The position numbers and the translations under genes are program-made. Positions 9,000-20,580 of a stretch of 64,000 nt of DNA are shown piece after piece. A model generated the notes under the pieces. It was not told the DNA's origin. It was given only the letters and a program-made list of their open reading frames with translations, and made no database searches. Location of the stretch: assembly GCA_029204225.1 (NCBI GenBank), contig CM055109.1:29698361-29762360 (forward strand), given 5' to 3'. The stretch's first letter is position 1, and each line of letters opens with the position of its first letter. The DNA comes from Diphasiastrum complanatum. Taxonomy: Eukaryota > Streptophyta > Lycopodiopsida > Lycopodiales > Lycopodiaceae.

Positions 9000-11643
9000 A
9001 CACCAATCGATGCCTTTTCGTCTTGGATCTTTTGTGCTTTTTGGAGGCGAGACTGTTGTTGTTAGGAGTGGTTGCTCTGCATCATTTGCCACCGTAATTT
9101 GTTCAAGAAGGGCATGGGTTTGTAACAATGGAGCATACCATATAGAAAGTTATGGATTTTCCATAGCTCCACCATATGAACGTGCAGGGCGGAAGTGAGT
9201 GCAGCATGATAATAGAGCTTTGCTATGTTGATATGGTCGTCTTCCATTCACAGAGGTTTATTGATATCAAGGGCGATTGGGGGTAGCCCTCGATCCCAAA
9301 AACCTTTTAGTTCTACCAAAAACGCCACCAGGCCGCAATTATCCGCAAAATATCGTCGCGATCAGGATTGCCATGGTGGTTCTGGTAGAATACTCGGCAG
9401 TTGGTGACCATGTCTTCGACTAAGTTGCCGGTATCAACGCTTGTGAGCTTGGGCCAAAATATTATATTCTTGACCTTGGTGGCAGGAAACGGTTATCGCC
9501 TTGCTACTGGATAGTAATAAGGATTTGTGCGCATGTAAGAGGGAGCTTCAATATACCATGCCATTCAGGTCTTACTTTGTAGGAAGAGCTGATGACGCCA
9601 GAGAGGTTGTGGATCCAGGAGTTTGACTGCTTCTTTATGTGTTTGACTCTGGTCCAAATCTGACAGTATGTAGGCACCTCGCTCTTTTGTTGTTGGATAT
9701 TTCTTGGCAAACTCCTGAGAGACGCGCAACTCCTTGCTCGGTTCTATGGGCGTGATTCTGTGCTGGATGGTTGGTGTTTCGAAGGCAATGTCATGTTGAA
9801 TTTGGGGATCGGGTTCAGGAGAGAGAGGAGGCGAGGGGTTAGCTTCATCAATTCTTTGTGACTCAAGAGAAAATTGTCGTGGAATGAATGGAGGGTTAGT
9901 GGTGTCGAGCGGGTTAGAAGCAGTGGAAGGAAAAAGATAATGTTAGGAGTTGGTACCCCCAGAGGCTGATGGATTGGTTGGTGCTTGAGCTCCTTGCCCC
10001 AGGGGTTGGCCTTGAAATGAGGAATCTTAGTTGCAGGCTGTTGGAATCCTGCTCCATCTCCACCATCTGGTCCATCAAAGTGGTGCTCCGAATCATCGAA
10101 TTGGGCGTGCTCTGCATGAACCAACGGTGTCGACTGGACAGCGGCCTTTAAGCATTCTTCCAGGGTGGCTATGTGCTGGCTCAGGGCCTCGACGGAAGCA
10201 AGGTATGATTGTTATAATTTTGAGTGCTGCTCTATCGTGGCTTTCAGCTTTTGGACCAGCATTTGATAGGCCAACACTGGAATGGCAGTTCCCTCAGGAA
10301 TAGCTGGTGGTGCGAAGTCGTTGAAGTCCACCAATTCCAACTGTTCCTTTATAGTGGAACGTGCGGCTTGTACATCTGCTACAGCCTCATCCCTTCGGCT
10401 TTGAGGTTATCGATGGTATGCTGCATATTGGATACCTTCAGTTGCAGCTGGTTTTGAAGGTGGAGAAGCATCTGCTGCTGTTGTTGATTATAATTTGTGA
10501 AGTTCTGGATCTACATTTGTTGTTTTTTGTTTTCCTTCTCAAGCCTTGTTTTTTCTTTCTGAAGGTCCGCCATAGCACCATCATCGAATTGCCGCATAGT
10601 ATATTGTCCCCCCAAGGTTCCGAATAGATTGTATTGGAGCTCATTCACCAACCATACTATTTTTTGGGCTGCAAGGGGTAACTGCTCCCAAGGACCGATA
10701 TCAGGGAGGGTGCGTGTGTAGTTAGAATACGACATTGGGTTAAAGGGTAGAAAATCAGGAGCAGGGTTAGATAGAAATAAAAGAGGTGGGGAGATACTGC
10801 GTGGCAGAAATGCGTGGATTGGGTTAGTGGTGACGGCGGTTGATAAAAGTGCGGTTAGTATTTGTATTGCAAAATCATCTGCGTTGATTGTGAGTCAAGT
10901 AGGGTGGAGATTTGTACAGGTGAGGACTTTTGGGAAATTGTAGAAGTGAAGTTCATGTTGAGAGTTAGTGATGGTGTGGAGGTGGTAGTAAATGGTGGGG
11001 GTGGTGGTGGGAGTGTGAGAGCACGTGAGGGAGAGGAGGTTGTCTGTTTGCACGGAACCACGCCTATAGGATTAGAGCTCGAAGTGCATGCCACCACTAA
11101 CCTACATGTTGTTGCCACTACTGCTTGCCTGCGTTGCTGGGTCAGGTAAAGTAAGGTCGCCTGCTACTGTAGGACCTCCTTTGGGACCTGAGAAGGTTTA
11201 AGGCTCCCTCAGGATTCAGCACACTCCGTCCCGATGTTGCTGGATAGAAGGTCGTGAGGGACATCGACTTCTGTGTTGATCGTCTTCCCTTTCTGCTTCT
11301 TAGTAGGTGGGGCTGGCGAGACTGGATCTGCTGTCAGTTGGGGAGTGGCTCGTTTTTTTGTGCTTGAATAGAGATCATCTCGCTCCTTGATGGCAGTAGC
11401 CGCCCTAAATTGTTTGGTGACCAACATGTGGAGGAGATATCCACATTTGGTAATTGGTTTTCTGATTTTCAAAGCTCTGCACATCTTCTCTGCTACCTTC
11501 TCAGCCCACTTGTAATTTTGAGTGGGATCGTCCATGGTGAGGGTCAAAGGGAAGAGGTCGCTCGGTGGTATGCGATCCATCTTGGCAGTATGCAGTTCGA
11601 CCATGGTGACGAGGATTTCAGATGGGGATCCGTGATGAGACAT
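9000..11643 (-). pseudogene. Gypsy 3' extra ORF (coiled coil plus conserved C-terminal region), decayed
   Basis: Between integrase and the polypurine tract lies about 2.6 kb of broken coding sequence. An ATG at 11,643 opens a 144-residue frame (WAEKVAEKMCRALKIRKP, then a basic tail with KKQKGK). After Pro/Ser/Thr-rich sequence, a frame at 10,735 gives a coiled coil (ADLQKEKTRLEKENKKQQ, then Gln-rich heptads to about 10,390). The C-terminal part contains a TNPYYYPVARR block near 9,500-9,540 and an AKLYYHAALTSALHVHMVEL block near 9,170-9,220. Both blocks and their order recur in the plus-strand element at 20,581-22,200. The function is unknown. The position is that of env-like or accessory ORFs of some plant gypsy elements. 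At least five stops or frameshifts are present. Confidence 0.6.
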
Positions 11644-12004
11644 ATGGCGATCCTATCGTTGGTTTGGAAAAAAAAACTACCTTTTTTTATTTTTAGAAAT
11701 TTTTTTTATCTTTGAGACAAAATTCATGGAGGCAAAAAATGAATCGTGCACTGTAAAAAAGAGGTCAGACAAATTCTATCTGAGATGGTGTGAAACAATT
11801 CTTCTGAAACTAATGGCTTTTGTGATTTTCTCAGAGAAGACTGTTGATATACCTGATCTGATAGTATCTTGATGGTTTGAACAAGAAATCACAGCAAAGA
11901 TTTTGTCGAAATGGCAGGCAGGCAATAAAAAATAAAAAAATAAAGAAAAACAGTAGGAAAGAAAACAACTATTACATATCAAGATAAAAATAGGGTTCAT
12001 TGTA
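11644..12004. other. Spacer between gypsy integrase and 3' ORF
   Basis: AT-rich, with runs of A/T near 11,666-11,710 and 11,925-11,945, and no recognisable product. It is the junction at which a separate (possibly subgenomic or spliced) transcript for the 3' ORF would have to start. Confidence 0.4.
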
Positions 12005-13980
12005 CTTTCTCAGTCAACTCTCATTGACCACAGTGTCGAGGATATCGCCTTGAAGGGTTTGGAGTTGTACATATCCATAGGCAAAGATTTTTTTAATGAA
12101 GTAAGATCCTTGGCCATAAAATTTCAATTTGCCTTTGGAGGCTTTGGCCTGGTATAGCAAGACCTTATTTCCAATCTGAATGTCTCTAAGTTTCAAAGAT
12201 CGATCATGTCATGTTTTTTGTCGTCGTTTGTGGACTTGTTGAGCATGGATGCTGATCCGTCGTGTTTCACAAATTTGCTCCAGATGGAATAACCTGTTTG
12301 CTAAATTCTGGTGAGTATCAAGCTCAAGGTTATAGGCCACTCGAAGGGAGGGGATATGGAATTTCACATGCATAACGACTTCTTGGCCATATGTTAGCTG
12401 GAAAGCCTGTAGCTCGCTTTGGGGTGGTGCGATAAGCCCAAAGAGCAGCATGGAGTTTGAGTTCCCAATCAGATCGGCTGGATTCGACGGTTTTGGTGAG
12501 AATTTCACATAGGATTTTATTGGTGGATTCTGCATGGCCATTGCATCGTGGATAGTATGGGGAACTTTTGCGATGTACCACAGAATTTTTTGAAAGGAGA
12601 TCTGCTATGACAGAGTTAAGGAAATGTGTACCCCTATCACTAATAAGCTCTAGAGGACATCCGAAATGAACTATAACCTGTTCATATAGAAATTTTGCGG
12701 TAGAACGAGTGTCAGCATTGCGAACAGCTCTTGCTTTAGTCCATTTGGTGCAATAGTCCGTAGCTATGATGATGTAACGAGATTGTGTGTGTCGAGCAAC
12801 AAGACTAATAGGTCCGACATAATCAATTTCCCATTTCTGGAAAGCTTGATCAGTGGTTACAAGGTGTAAAGGCATGTAGTCGGTCTTTTGAAAGCGTTTT
12901 GTGCATTGGCAGACATCACAAGCCTTAGTGTAATTGTGCATATCCTTGAAGAGTGTTGGCCACAAAAAATCGGCCAAGAGAATTTTCTTAGCAGTTGTGT
13001 CAGAAGAGAAATGGCTTGCACCAATACCTTCATGAGTGAGAAAAATTACAGAGGGTATTTCACCTTCAGTAAGACATCGTCGGATGATTCCATCTAACCC
13101 TTGTTTGTAGAGGTCCTGAAATTAACGTATACGGTTTAGTTTTGAGGACCAACGCACATTGTTCAGGTTTAAAGAAGGAAGGATCCATCTGCCCTGCAGT
13201 TAAATATTCTGTAATTTTCTTAGCCCATATAGATGTAGAGTCAACTTGGAAAAAGATTGCATCTAGTAAATCATCGTTGACGCCTTGATCATGGGTAGGA
13301 AGGTTAGGGATTCAAGATAGATGGTCTGCTAGAAAATGATGAACTCCCTTACGAACCACGATCCTAAACTCAAATTCTCGCAGTAATAGGATTCATCTAG
13401 TAATATGGCCTGTGGTGTAGGTATTGTTGATGAGATACAACAGTGCTTGATGATCAGTGAAGAACGCAAAAACTTTTTCTAGAAGATAATGGCAAAACTT
13501 CTGAACCGCATATACCATTGCCAAGGCTTCACGTTCGGTAGTGATATAATTGACTTCAGCAGGTATTAATTGTTGACTAAGAAAATGGATTGGGTAGTCC
13601 TTTTTGAATTCTCTCGGTTGGATAGGTCCTAAGTGGAAGTGCCTCCATGTAGTTGAGAATCTGAATATCAGAAATGTCCAAATCTTCTGGGCAATTCTGA
13701 ATTCGTAAGACATTCTCATCATCGATGAATAAATCGTCTGATTCATTAGTAGGTAGCCATGCAACATTTAGTAACTCATCATGGTGTGGAAGGATATCAA
13801 TAAAATTGATATTGATGATAGGTGTATCCAGATCAGGTAATTGGTCGTGATCGATCGGGAGTGGAGAGGTACAATTATCCCGATGCTGAGCACAGTAATC
13901 GGCATTCACACAATCAATGGTAGCTAGACTGTGACTCCAGTTTATGATATCAGTAAATGGTAGGATCAGTAATGGCATCT
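12005..13980 (-). pseudogene. Ty3/gypsy pol: linker, RNase H and integrase (reverse transcriptase deleted)
   Basis: In coding order (right to left): a protease-RT linker ending near 13,660 (LATIDCVNADYCAQH, matching LATIDYRACQYE in the element at 58.6 kb); RNase H at about 13,650-13,393 (FLSQQLIPAEVNY, TEREALAMVYAVQKFCHYLL, FTDHQALLYLIN); integrase at 12,977-12,330 with KACDVCQ of the zinc-binding site, WEIDYVGPIS, IIIATDYCTKW, ISDRGTHF and YYPRCNGHAESTNK of the DDE core; and the C-terminal LRDIQIGNKVLLYQ and LKFYGQGSYFI segment at 12,196-12,014. The whole reverse transcriptase is missing between linker and RNase H, so this copy could not replicate by itself. A short frameshift divides core and C-terminus near 12,330-12,540. 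Confidence 0.88.
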
Positions 13981-13981
13981 A

Positions 13982-14396
13982 AAAGATACCGTCATTAGTC
14001 CAATGCAAATCATTGGTTAGGTCAATATAAGGCTTAATAGCCTGTTTGGCTTGCTTATGGTTCGGTGAGGCTTGGGTACCGGATGCTATCCCTATGGCAG
14101 CAAGGGCGGTCTCAGTCACGCGCACCTTGTGTGTGGCTCCCTGGAAAGTAATGTAAAATTTGGATTTCTCCTCCTTCCAAGTACTGAAGGCAAGAGTGAT
14201 AAAATCATTGTTCATTCTCCCCGAGAAGACTCTCTCATGAATACCCATTCTAGTAAGCAGAGGCTCCGCAAGGGTCATCCATTGAGTGACCATGCTTGTG
14301 CTAGGAAGGATCATGATTTTTGTTGTAGTTGGAACACCACGATGGATAGTGTAATGAGGCGACTAAGACGTATCTGTGGAAGACATGATGGAAAAG
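13982..14396 (-). pseudogene. Unidentified coding-like segment upstream of gypsy linker
   Basis: An ATG at 14,314 opens 111 residues (WMTLAEPLLTRMGIHERVF, FSTWKEEKSKFYITFQGATH, VRVTETALAAIGIASG) ending at 13,979, one base before the frame of the next segment. A very short frame (seven codons) starts at 14,396. It occupies the place where protease would be expected, but no D-G-G-S-G or other protease block is seen. It could be a lineage-specific part of gag-pol or inserted sequence; I do not recognise it. Confidence 0.35.
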
Positions 14397-14569
14397 AACA
14401 GAAACTGAAAGTAATAGACGTGAGTGTATATCAGAAAATAGTACAGAAAGTTTTGAAGGCTTTGGTCGTTGGAATAATTGGCAAGAGCTTCGCTAGCACA
14501 AGTGAGGAATAAATTGTATTCATCCAACTTATAGGTGAATTTGGAGGGTCCATTACACAAAATACTAGT

Positions 14570-14830
14570 TTGGTTGATCAGTTCTGAACAAAAATTTGCA
14601 GGCTTGTTCAGTACTGTAAAAATAGACTATAAAAATCTCAGCGAAGGTTTTTGAGGTACTGAACCCATTCGGCGAACATTTTTCAGGTCTAGCAAAGGAT
14701 GAACCTTCGCCCAAGAGGATCCTTCGCCCAAGTACTGTCATAAATGCAACTTTTAGATCTAAACCTATAGCCAACCTAATTTTGGCATTTTAAGTCCATC
14801 TAGCATGTCGGCGAAGGTTTCTAAGAAAAA
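14570..14830. repeat. Cluster of GCGAAGG / CCTTCGCC motifs
   Basis: GCGAAGGTTT or its complement recurs near 14,641, 14,701, 14,722 and 14,811, with a related CGGCGAACA near 14,669, in both orientations over 190 bp of otherwise AT-rich leader. No gene. Confidence 0.5.
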
Positions 14831-15163
14831 TAAGGTGTGTGAGTGATCTGAGTGTCTTTCAGATTCAAGGATACAATGGCAAGTGCTTTGCCATCTTTTG
14901 CTTTCCATGTTGGGAGCAATTCAGGTTCTGTCGGTCTGGCTATAGAATCTTTTACGTATCCCCATAGCTCCTTATTGATTAAGATCATCCTCATCTAGAA
15001 CTTTCACATGTGGAAGTCATCTCCATTGAATTCGTTAATCAAACGGATCTCTGAGGTTGAATCTTTCATTAAAATCGACAAATAGAATGAACCAACTCTT
15101 ATGAAATAAGAACATATTCAGTTCTATTATAAATTCTAGACTCTAGTAATCCAGTAAACCAGT

Positions 15164-15260
15164 GCTCTGATACCACCTTGTTGGTTCATGAAATGAAAAT
15201 TATCAGCTCTGATACCAATCTGTTGGTTCGTGAATGAAGATTGTCAGCTGTATAGATACC
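15164..15260 (-). repeat. Tandemly repeated primer-binding site with LTR end
   Basis: GCTCTGATACCA, the complement of the tRNA-Met type PBS, occurs at 15,164-15,175 and again at 15,206-15,217. Each is followed by a TTGTTGGTTC or TCTGTTGGTTCG type sequence. A third, mutated unit (CAGCTGTATAGATACCAA) follows near 15,248. The period is about 42 bp. The adjacent CCAACA (minus strand) looks like an LTR end. Confidence 0.7.
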
Positions 15261-16200
15261 AATGGATGAAGACAATAATGAAAGAACAGTGATAACTGTA
15301 TTAATAGGATCATGGACTACATAGAGAATGGAGATTGGGAGCTATTCTTTTGTGTTGAATAAGATTATCAGTGTAGGAGTCTTAGACTGTCATGAAAGAG
15401 AGATCATAGAAACGATTAGGCATCTGAGACAGCCATGCAATCCTCTATTGTTGATAACCTGATATGAAGAGAATGTAGAAATAACTTACGCATCAGAGAC
15501 AGCCATACATTCCTTTGATAATGATGTCTGCATAAGAGGAATGAGAGTTAGTTTCATTCAACAAGAATACAAAGATGTAGAATAGTAGCAAATCTGTATA
15601 ATCATGTCGTATAACAACAATCAAATCACAATACAATTGCACTGATAAACGCATGATCCTACTTACAGACTCAAATCAATTGTTAAAGTTATGAGTATCA
15701 CTCTCTCTCTATATATATATAATCACTAACTTTGAGGAGTCAGCTACTAGAAGACCCATTCTGGTCGTTTGACCTCTGATGGAGTATCCACATGCATCTC
15801 TGCACGTCTTCGATTCAATCACTCATTTACATATATAGCAACTAGAAGAGCTTGCATTATTCTAGTTTTACATTTACAAGATCGCTTATTAACTGACTAA
15901 TTAGAACAATTGTTATTGGAGCATGAAGACGTAGATAGTCTATACTTGGAATCTTGTGTATTTCTACAAAGTGTCGCATTTTTCGCTTGTGTGGAATCTC
16001 GTGTAAAAATGCAGTGTTGCATTTTTTTTGGAAGTGTTTGAAATGGCCGAAAAACCGAGTTAGCACAAGTGTTGCAAAACACTTAATAGTTGCTCAGGAT
16101 GGACCAAAGGTGGAAAGGCGACAGTGTCGGGTGTCGGAAGAAATTGCGAAGAAAAATACAAACTGTTGCGACAAACAGTTCAAATATGCAGACTGTTGAA
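15261..16200 (-). repeat. LTR-like sequence, borders uncertain
   Basis: Follows the repeated PBS on the side where a minus-strand 5' LTR should lie. It contains a (CT)n(TA)n stretch at about 15,698-15,722 and no coding sense. It does not resemble the LTR at 8,159-8,968, so it may belong to a different element from the gypsy pol to its left. The right edge was not identified. Confidence 0.35.
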
Positions 16201-16223
16201 AAATAGTTCATTTTCTGTAGGTT

Positions 16224-16828
16224 TTAGGTGAGAGTAAAATTGAGAGAAGGAAGGAGGGCAGTTAGGATGAGTAGGAGTAAGATTAAACTCCAACAGTTAG
16301 GTGATGATCTCTCATACAATATGCCAAAATCTCGAGTTCTCGAAACATATCTCAAAACTCGTTTCCCTAGCTTCCAATGCTCCTCACTAGGATCCTGCAT
16401 GAATTGACTCAATCTTCCAAGACAATAGCTTAGATCTAGTCTTGTGATGGTTATATAGATAAGTGACCCAACTAGCCTTCTATAGAGAGTAATGTCCTTG
16501 AAGGATCTTTCATTACCTCTTATAGTTAGCTTTACATGAGACATAGATGTATCACAAGATTTTGTATCTACCATATGAAATCTTTCTAGAATAGAATTAG
16601 CATACTTCTCTTGACAAATGAAAGTAGAATGAGAAGATATAATCACTTCTATTCCTAAAATGTAATGTAAATGACCAAGATCATGCACCTCAAATTCCTT
16701 CTTAAGAACACTCTTGATATCCTCCACATCTTGATTGTTTCCACCACTCAATATAATATCATCCACATAGATTAGCAAGATGGTAACATCATTTCTAACA
16801 AGCCTATAATAAAGTGAATGATCATACT
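16224..16828 (-). pseudogene. Ty1/copia reverse transcriptase, C-terminal half
   Basis: Minus-strand coding for KYDHSLYYRL, TILLIYVDDIILSGGNNQD (catalytic YVDD), FEVHDLGHLHYILGIEV, TLYRRLVGSLIYITITRLDLSY and KRVLRYVSRTRDFGILYE, then lost in a frameshift near 16,300. It belongs to the same family as the fragments at 52.3 kb and 54.2-54.6 kb. The upstream half is cut off by the LTR that starts at 16,829. Confidence 0.88.
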
Positions 16829-17476
16829 TGTGAAAAAAGTGGATTTTGAATGGATCTAAGATCCCAAATGTTTTGGCTAAGATCTTTGCTGAACAAGCTA
16901 CGAAAGCTAGAAATGGCATCCTAATGCTACCTTTGATCCACAATAACTTGAACAAGCATTCTAGGAACTCAAGAGGCTATTCAAAGGTATTGAGGGCGGC
17001 CAAAAATAGCAGCATATCAGTCCTACAACAGCAGCCTACCAGTTTTGAAAAGCACCTAAGATCATACACAAGTGCTTGAAGACAATACACACAACAATGC
17101 TCACAATGGAGGAAGAAACAATGACAATGATCTATTCATCTCAATGAAACAGTACATAAGTTTTTTCAACCTATTTTTCCACGAAATTCAGCCCAATATA
17201 GGTGAGAGAGATGACTCTCTCTCCTTACCTAGAACTTAGGACCCAATTTTAGGACACCACTAGCCTAAAATAGCCAATTTTAGCCTATATGTCCAAATGA
17301 CATGATTTTGGTGTCATTTCGAAGGTCTTGAAGTTTGAAACTTTTTCAAAATAAAATATATATTAAAATAAAAGTATCTAGCCTTCTTCCATATGTATGA
17401 AAGGTTAGATCCAAAACTATGTGCCACAAATCAAATTTGGCCTAAAACTAGCTAGGAAATGTTGACAATTTTCACA
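16829..17476 (-). repeat. Copia 3' LTR (648 bp)
   Basis: TGTGAAAAAAGTGG at the left and TTTTCACA at the right give TG...CA ends on the minus strand. A polypurine tract (GTTGAAGAGGGAG) precedes it at about 17,477-17,490. The left part is repeated at 6,436-6,639. It is inserted into the copia reverse transcriptase on its left, within the KYDHSLYY codons. Confidence 0.8.
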
Positions 17477-18600
17477 CTCCCTCTTCAACTTTACTTGCTA
17501 GTTTTACAACACTACTTTGATCTAACTTCAGAATGATTTCCATCTTAAGGACAGATCTCCTCTCAATGATCCTAATATGTACAAAACAATAAACTTCATA
17601 ATTGATATAGATAATAGTGTCCATATTGGATGTTTCACTATTTCTTAAATCAATTTTATATTTCAAGATGAAACTAGTTGAAGAATAACATAGAATGGGA
17701 ATGGAATGATTTCTACATATTTCCACCTTTGAAATCTTTGTAAAATAGCAGTAAACATGTGACAGATGAAAGTGATGAATGCTTGCTTGCATGTATTCTC
17801 CATATTTCACTTCTTGTGAAATGTATGTGTCAAAATCCACCATGAATGAGCCTCCATTGCCTTCTTGCCATGAAGAACCATCAAGCCTTGGAAATACATG
17901 AGTAAAAGAGTACAACAATGATGCTAAGCTAGATTCATAAGACTCCACATAGCTAGTAGGTAGCACTAGTCCTTCTTCAAGATTTATTGGATACAAAAAG
18001 ATGATCATAGATTCACCAAATTTTGACAATTTCCACTCAATGACATAACATAGTTCAAACATAAAGTTAGATGAGTAAATTAGGTCTGAACACGATTTCC
18101 TTGTTTCTCTTTGTCCTTTACTTGAGTCTTCAATAACCTGCAAAAATAGATCCTTAGTGCCTTGGCCATTTGATTCTTCTTTGATGCTCTTGACTAGCTT
18201 CAAATTACCAATTTCCAATTGGTGTTGATGAAGCACATTAAGATCAACCTCTTGATCTTCCTTTTGACCATCAAAATTGGCAAGTTTAATAAAAGAGTAT
18301 TATGAATGATAAAAATCAAAGTATGGTAATAAAACTTGTTTTCCAGAGCCATAAATGACATCCATTTCATGAAGACAACTATTCATATGCATAACATCCT
18401 CCACACGAGAAGATGCACCAAAACATGTGAGTAAAGTCAAGTTTTTACCTTCCACAACTTGCTTACCCTTCTCATCATATATAAGCCTTGTTGGCTTTTC
18501 CCTTTGCCTTGAGGATATTCTTGGAACCATCTTCACCATCATCATCCATAGATCCATCACCATCAAGAAAGTTAGGAGAAACAATATCAAGATTACATTG
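17472..18600 (-). CDS. Chimeric copia ORF: integrase-RT linker fused to an unknown ~280-residue sequence
   Basis: Starting near 18,600 the minus strand encodes the Asp-rich linker and TRLIYDEKGKQVVEGKN block found between copia integrase and RT (compare 52.9-53.0 kb). From about 18,360 the similarity ends. After a single stop at 18,300 the same frame continues for more than 250 codons (FGESMIIFLYPINLEEGL, YVESYESSLASLLYSFTHVF, GGSFMVDFDTYISQEVKYGE, SILKYKIDLRNSETS-like blocks) without RT or RNase H motifs. It reads through the polypurine tract as KVEEGV and stops on the TGA inside the first five bases of the LTR. There is no ATG near the start of the open part. I do not recognise the sequence. 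It may be captured host or other element sequence. Confidence 0.45.
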
Positions 18601-20580
18601 TGCGTTTTAAACGTCTCAAAGTAGAATGTGTTGAATATCACCGAACGTATGGCCATAAAACTGTTCTTAGTTGGATTGCCTGAAAACATCCGTCGTGAAC
18701 TCAAACCAGTTGACCTTTATGATCAGCCTAAAGATGTGATGACCGATGCTATCTGTGAGGAAGACGAAGGTTCCGATGATGACTTTGACCATCGTGAAAA
18801 GAAATCCAAGAATCTGGACCGTCATAATCACCCGAAGTCTGACAATATTGCTCAATCTTCTGAACTTCTACATCAAATGGAAACCTGGCAAAAAGCTCAA
18901 CAATCTCATATGGATAAACTCACTGTCGATTTCCAAACTGCCATGAAACAGATTGTTGAGAAATCCTTTCCAACAAGGGAGAATGTCTGGTGTCCAATCT
19001 GCTCACAGCATCACACTGCTAATGAATGCCCTCAACTGCGAAACCATTTTCCAGCAGCCACTAGACCCACCATCTATTGAGCTTACCGTCCTTACCCTCC
19101 ACAACAGCCTGTGCCACGACCAGGGGTCTACCAACCACGACCAAATTCACCAAATCAATACCCATATCCACGTCAACAGTTTGTCGTTAACCAACCTGCC
19201 CCACAAAACGTTGTCCATTATCTTGATCCGAATACCATCGATCCGGCCACCTACTATGTGGAAGACAATACTCAACCACAATACTCTACTGAAACAGTTG
19301 TTTATTATACCTATGATTCTAATGCTCAAACAGTGGATCCGAATGCCTAAGCTTACAATCCAAACCAAGTTGTCTTTGTCGCACATCAACTACCCACAAT
19401 ACGAGGATGTTTTATCTATGCAGGTAAACATCCTAGTATTTGTTGCCCAGATAAACTTTGTTTTCCTCCAGCTTGTGAAAACTGTGGTATTTAACATCAC
19501 GTAAAGGACTGTCTATCCCGATCTAAGCCAGTTGATCCTGTCTATTACCCATCAAAACTCATCCTGCTTGGGTCTTGACTCGGACACAAACCCAACGCCA
19601 AGCCCCTACACTTGCACCCAGCAAAACTCAGTCGTGGGCTGTTCCTCCAAGTGAAGATTCAACCCCGATAGTTTACCTCACCCATCTAAAAAAATTCGGC
19701 TGCATCATCAGTATCGTCAGCAAATCCGCAATGCCGACCAACAATCTTCCACTTCTCATAAAGTACCTCACAAGTCCTTTGAAAATAAAACCCTTGAAGG
19801 TACCGAAGTTTGGAGAGGTTTACTACAAGCCAATGTCACTCTTCCTTTTCATGTACTCTGGAAGCATGCTGGCCAGTGGAAACAACAGATCCAATCCAAT
19901 AACACCACCACTACTGACGAATTGCCTGAAATGCCCTTACATCTAACCAATCCACTCAGCGAACGAGGCAATATCAAAATCCCAGCTACCCATCATCAAT
20001 CCCGTGAAGTTTTAGCAATACTTGATGGTGGCTCCGGTGTCAATATCATTTCCACATCCCTCATGATAGAATGGAATCTGATAGACAAGCTAGCCAAACT
20101 CACTTGTGAGCTTTGGATGGCTGATCAAAGTGTGGTCCGACCTACCAGCTTCTTTCCACATGTGCTGATCAAACTAGGAGGTCTCAAGTTTTCTGTCAAT
20201 CTCGTAGTACTTGATATTCCCAATAATGTCTATTCTTATAAATTACTACTTGGTCGTCTGTGGCTCACCAATGCACGAGTCGTTCATAACTGGAGCAAAG
20301 GCCGAGTCACTTTTGGAAATCGTGACAGTTTTGTCACCATTGATTCGATGGGTAAACTCAAACCTGCACGCATCCATGACAAATGGTCCTCAACCACCAA
20401 CTCAGTATTTGAGCCATACCAGTCCAGCCCTTTGAACTCCAATCCCCTGGAAGAGGATTCAAACAGATCCATGATACTACTACTAGTTTTGAAGACTCTT
20501 TTCAGATCAACCAACAAGATCAAGTTGAAACTGCACCAACCACAATTCGGGTCGGGAAAGCTGTCAAGTCACCAAAGCAG
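18601..20580 (+). pseudogene. Ty3/gypsy gag C-terminal part and protease
   Basis: Begins with RFKRLKVECVEYH, then (one frameshift) FLVGLPENIRRELKP, a charged segment, a helical stretch, and two zinc-knuckle-like sites: CPICSQHHTANEC at about 19,000 and CENCGI*HHVKDC (stop inside) near 19,480. A Tyr/Pro/Gln-rich spacer follows. The protease lies at about 19,925-20,340: AILDGGSGVNIIST (active-site D-G-G-S-G), then VVLDIPNNVYSYKLLLGRLW and ARVVHNWSKGRVTF. Gag would bind RNA and protease would cut the polyprotein. The gag begins exactly where the gag at 3,494-3,863 stops. At least three stops or frameshifts. Confidence 0.85.

Noticed and set aside
8875-9198. A 107-residue plus-strand ORF
   Set aside because: It spans an LTR-PPT border and runs antisense to the 3' ORF of the gypsy element.
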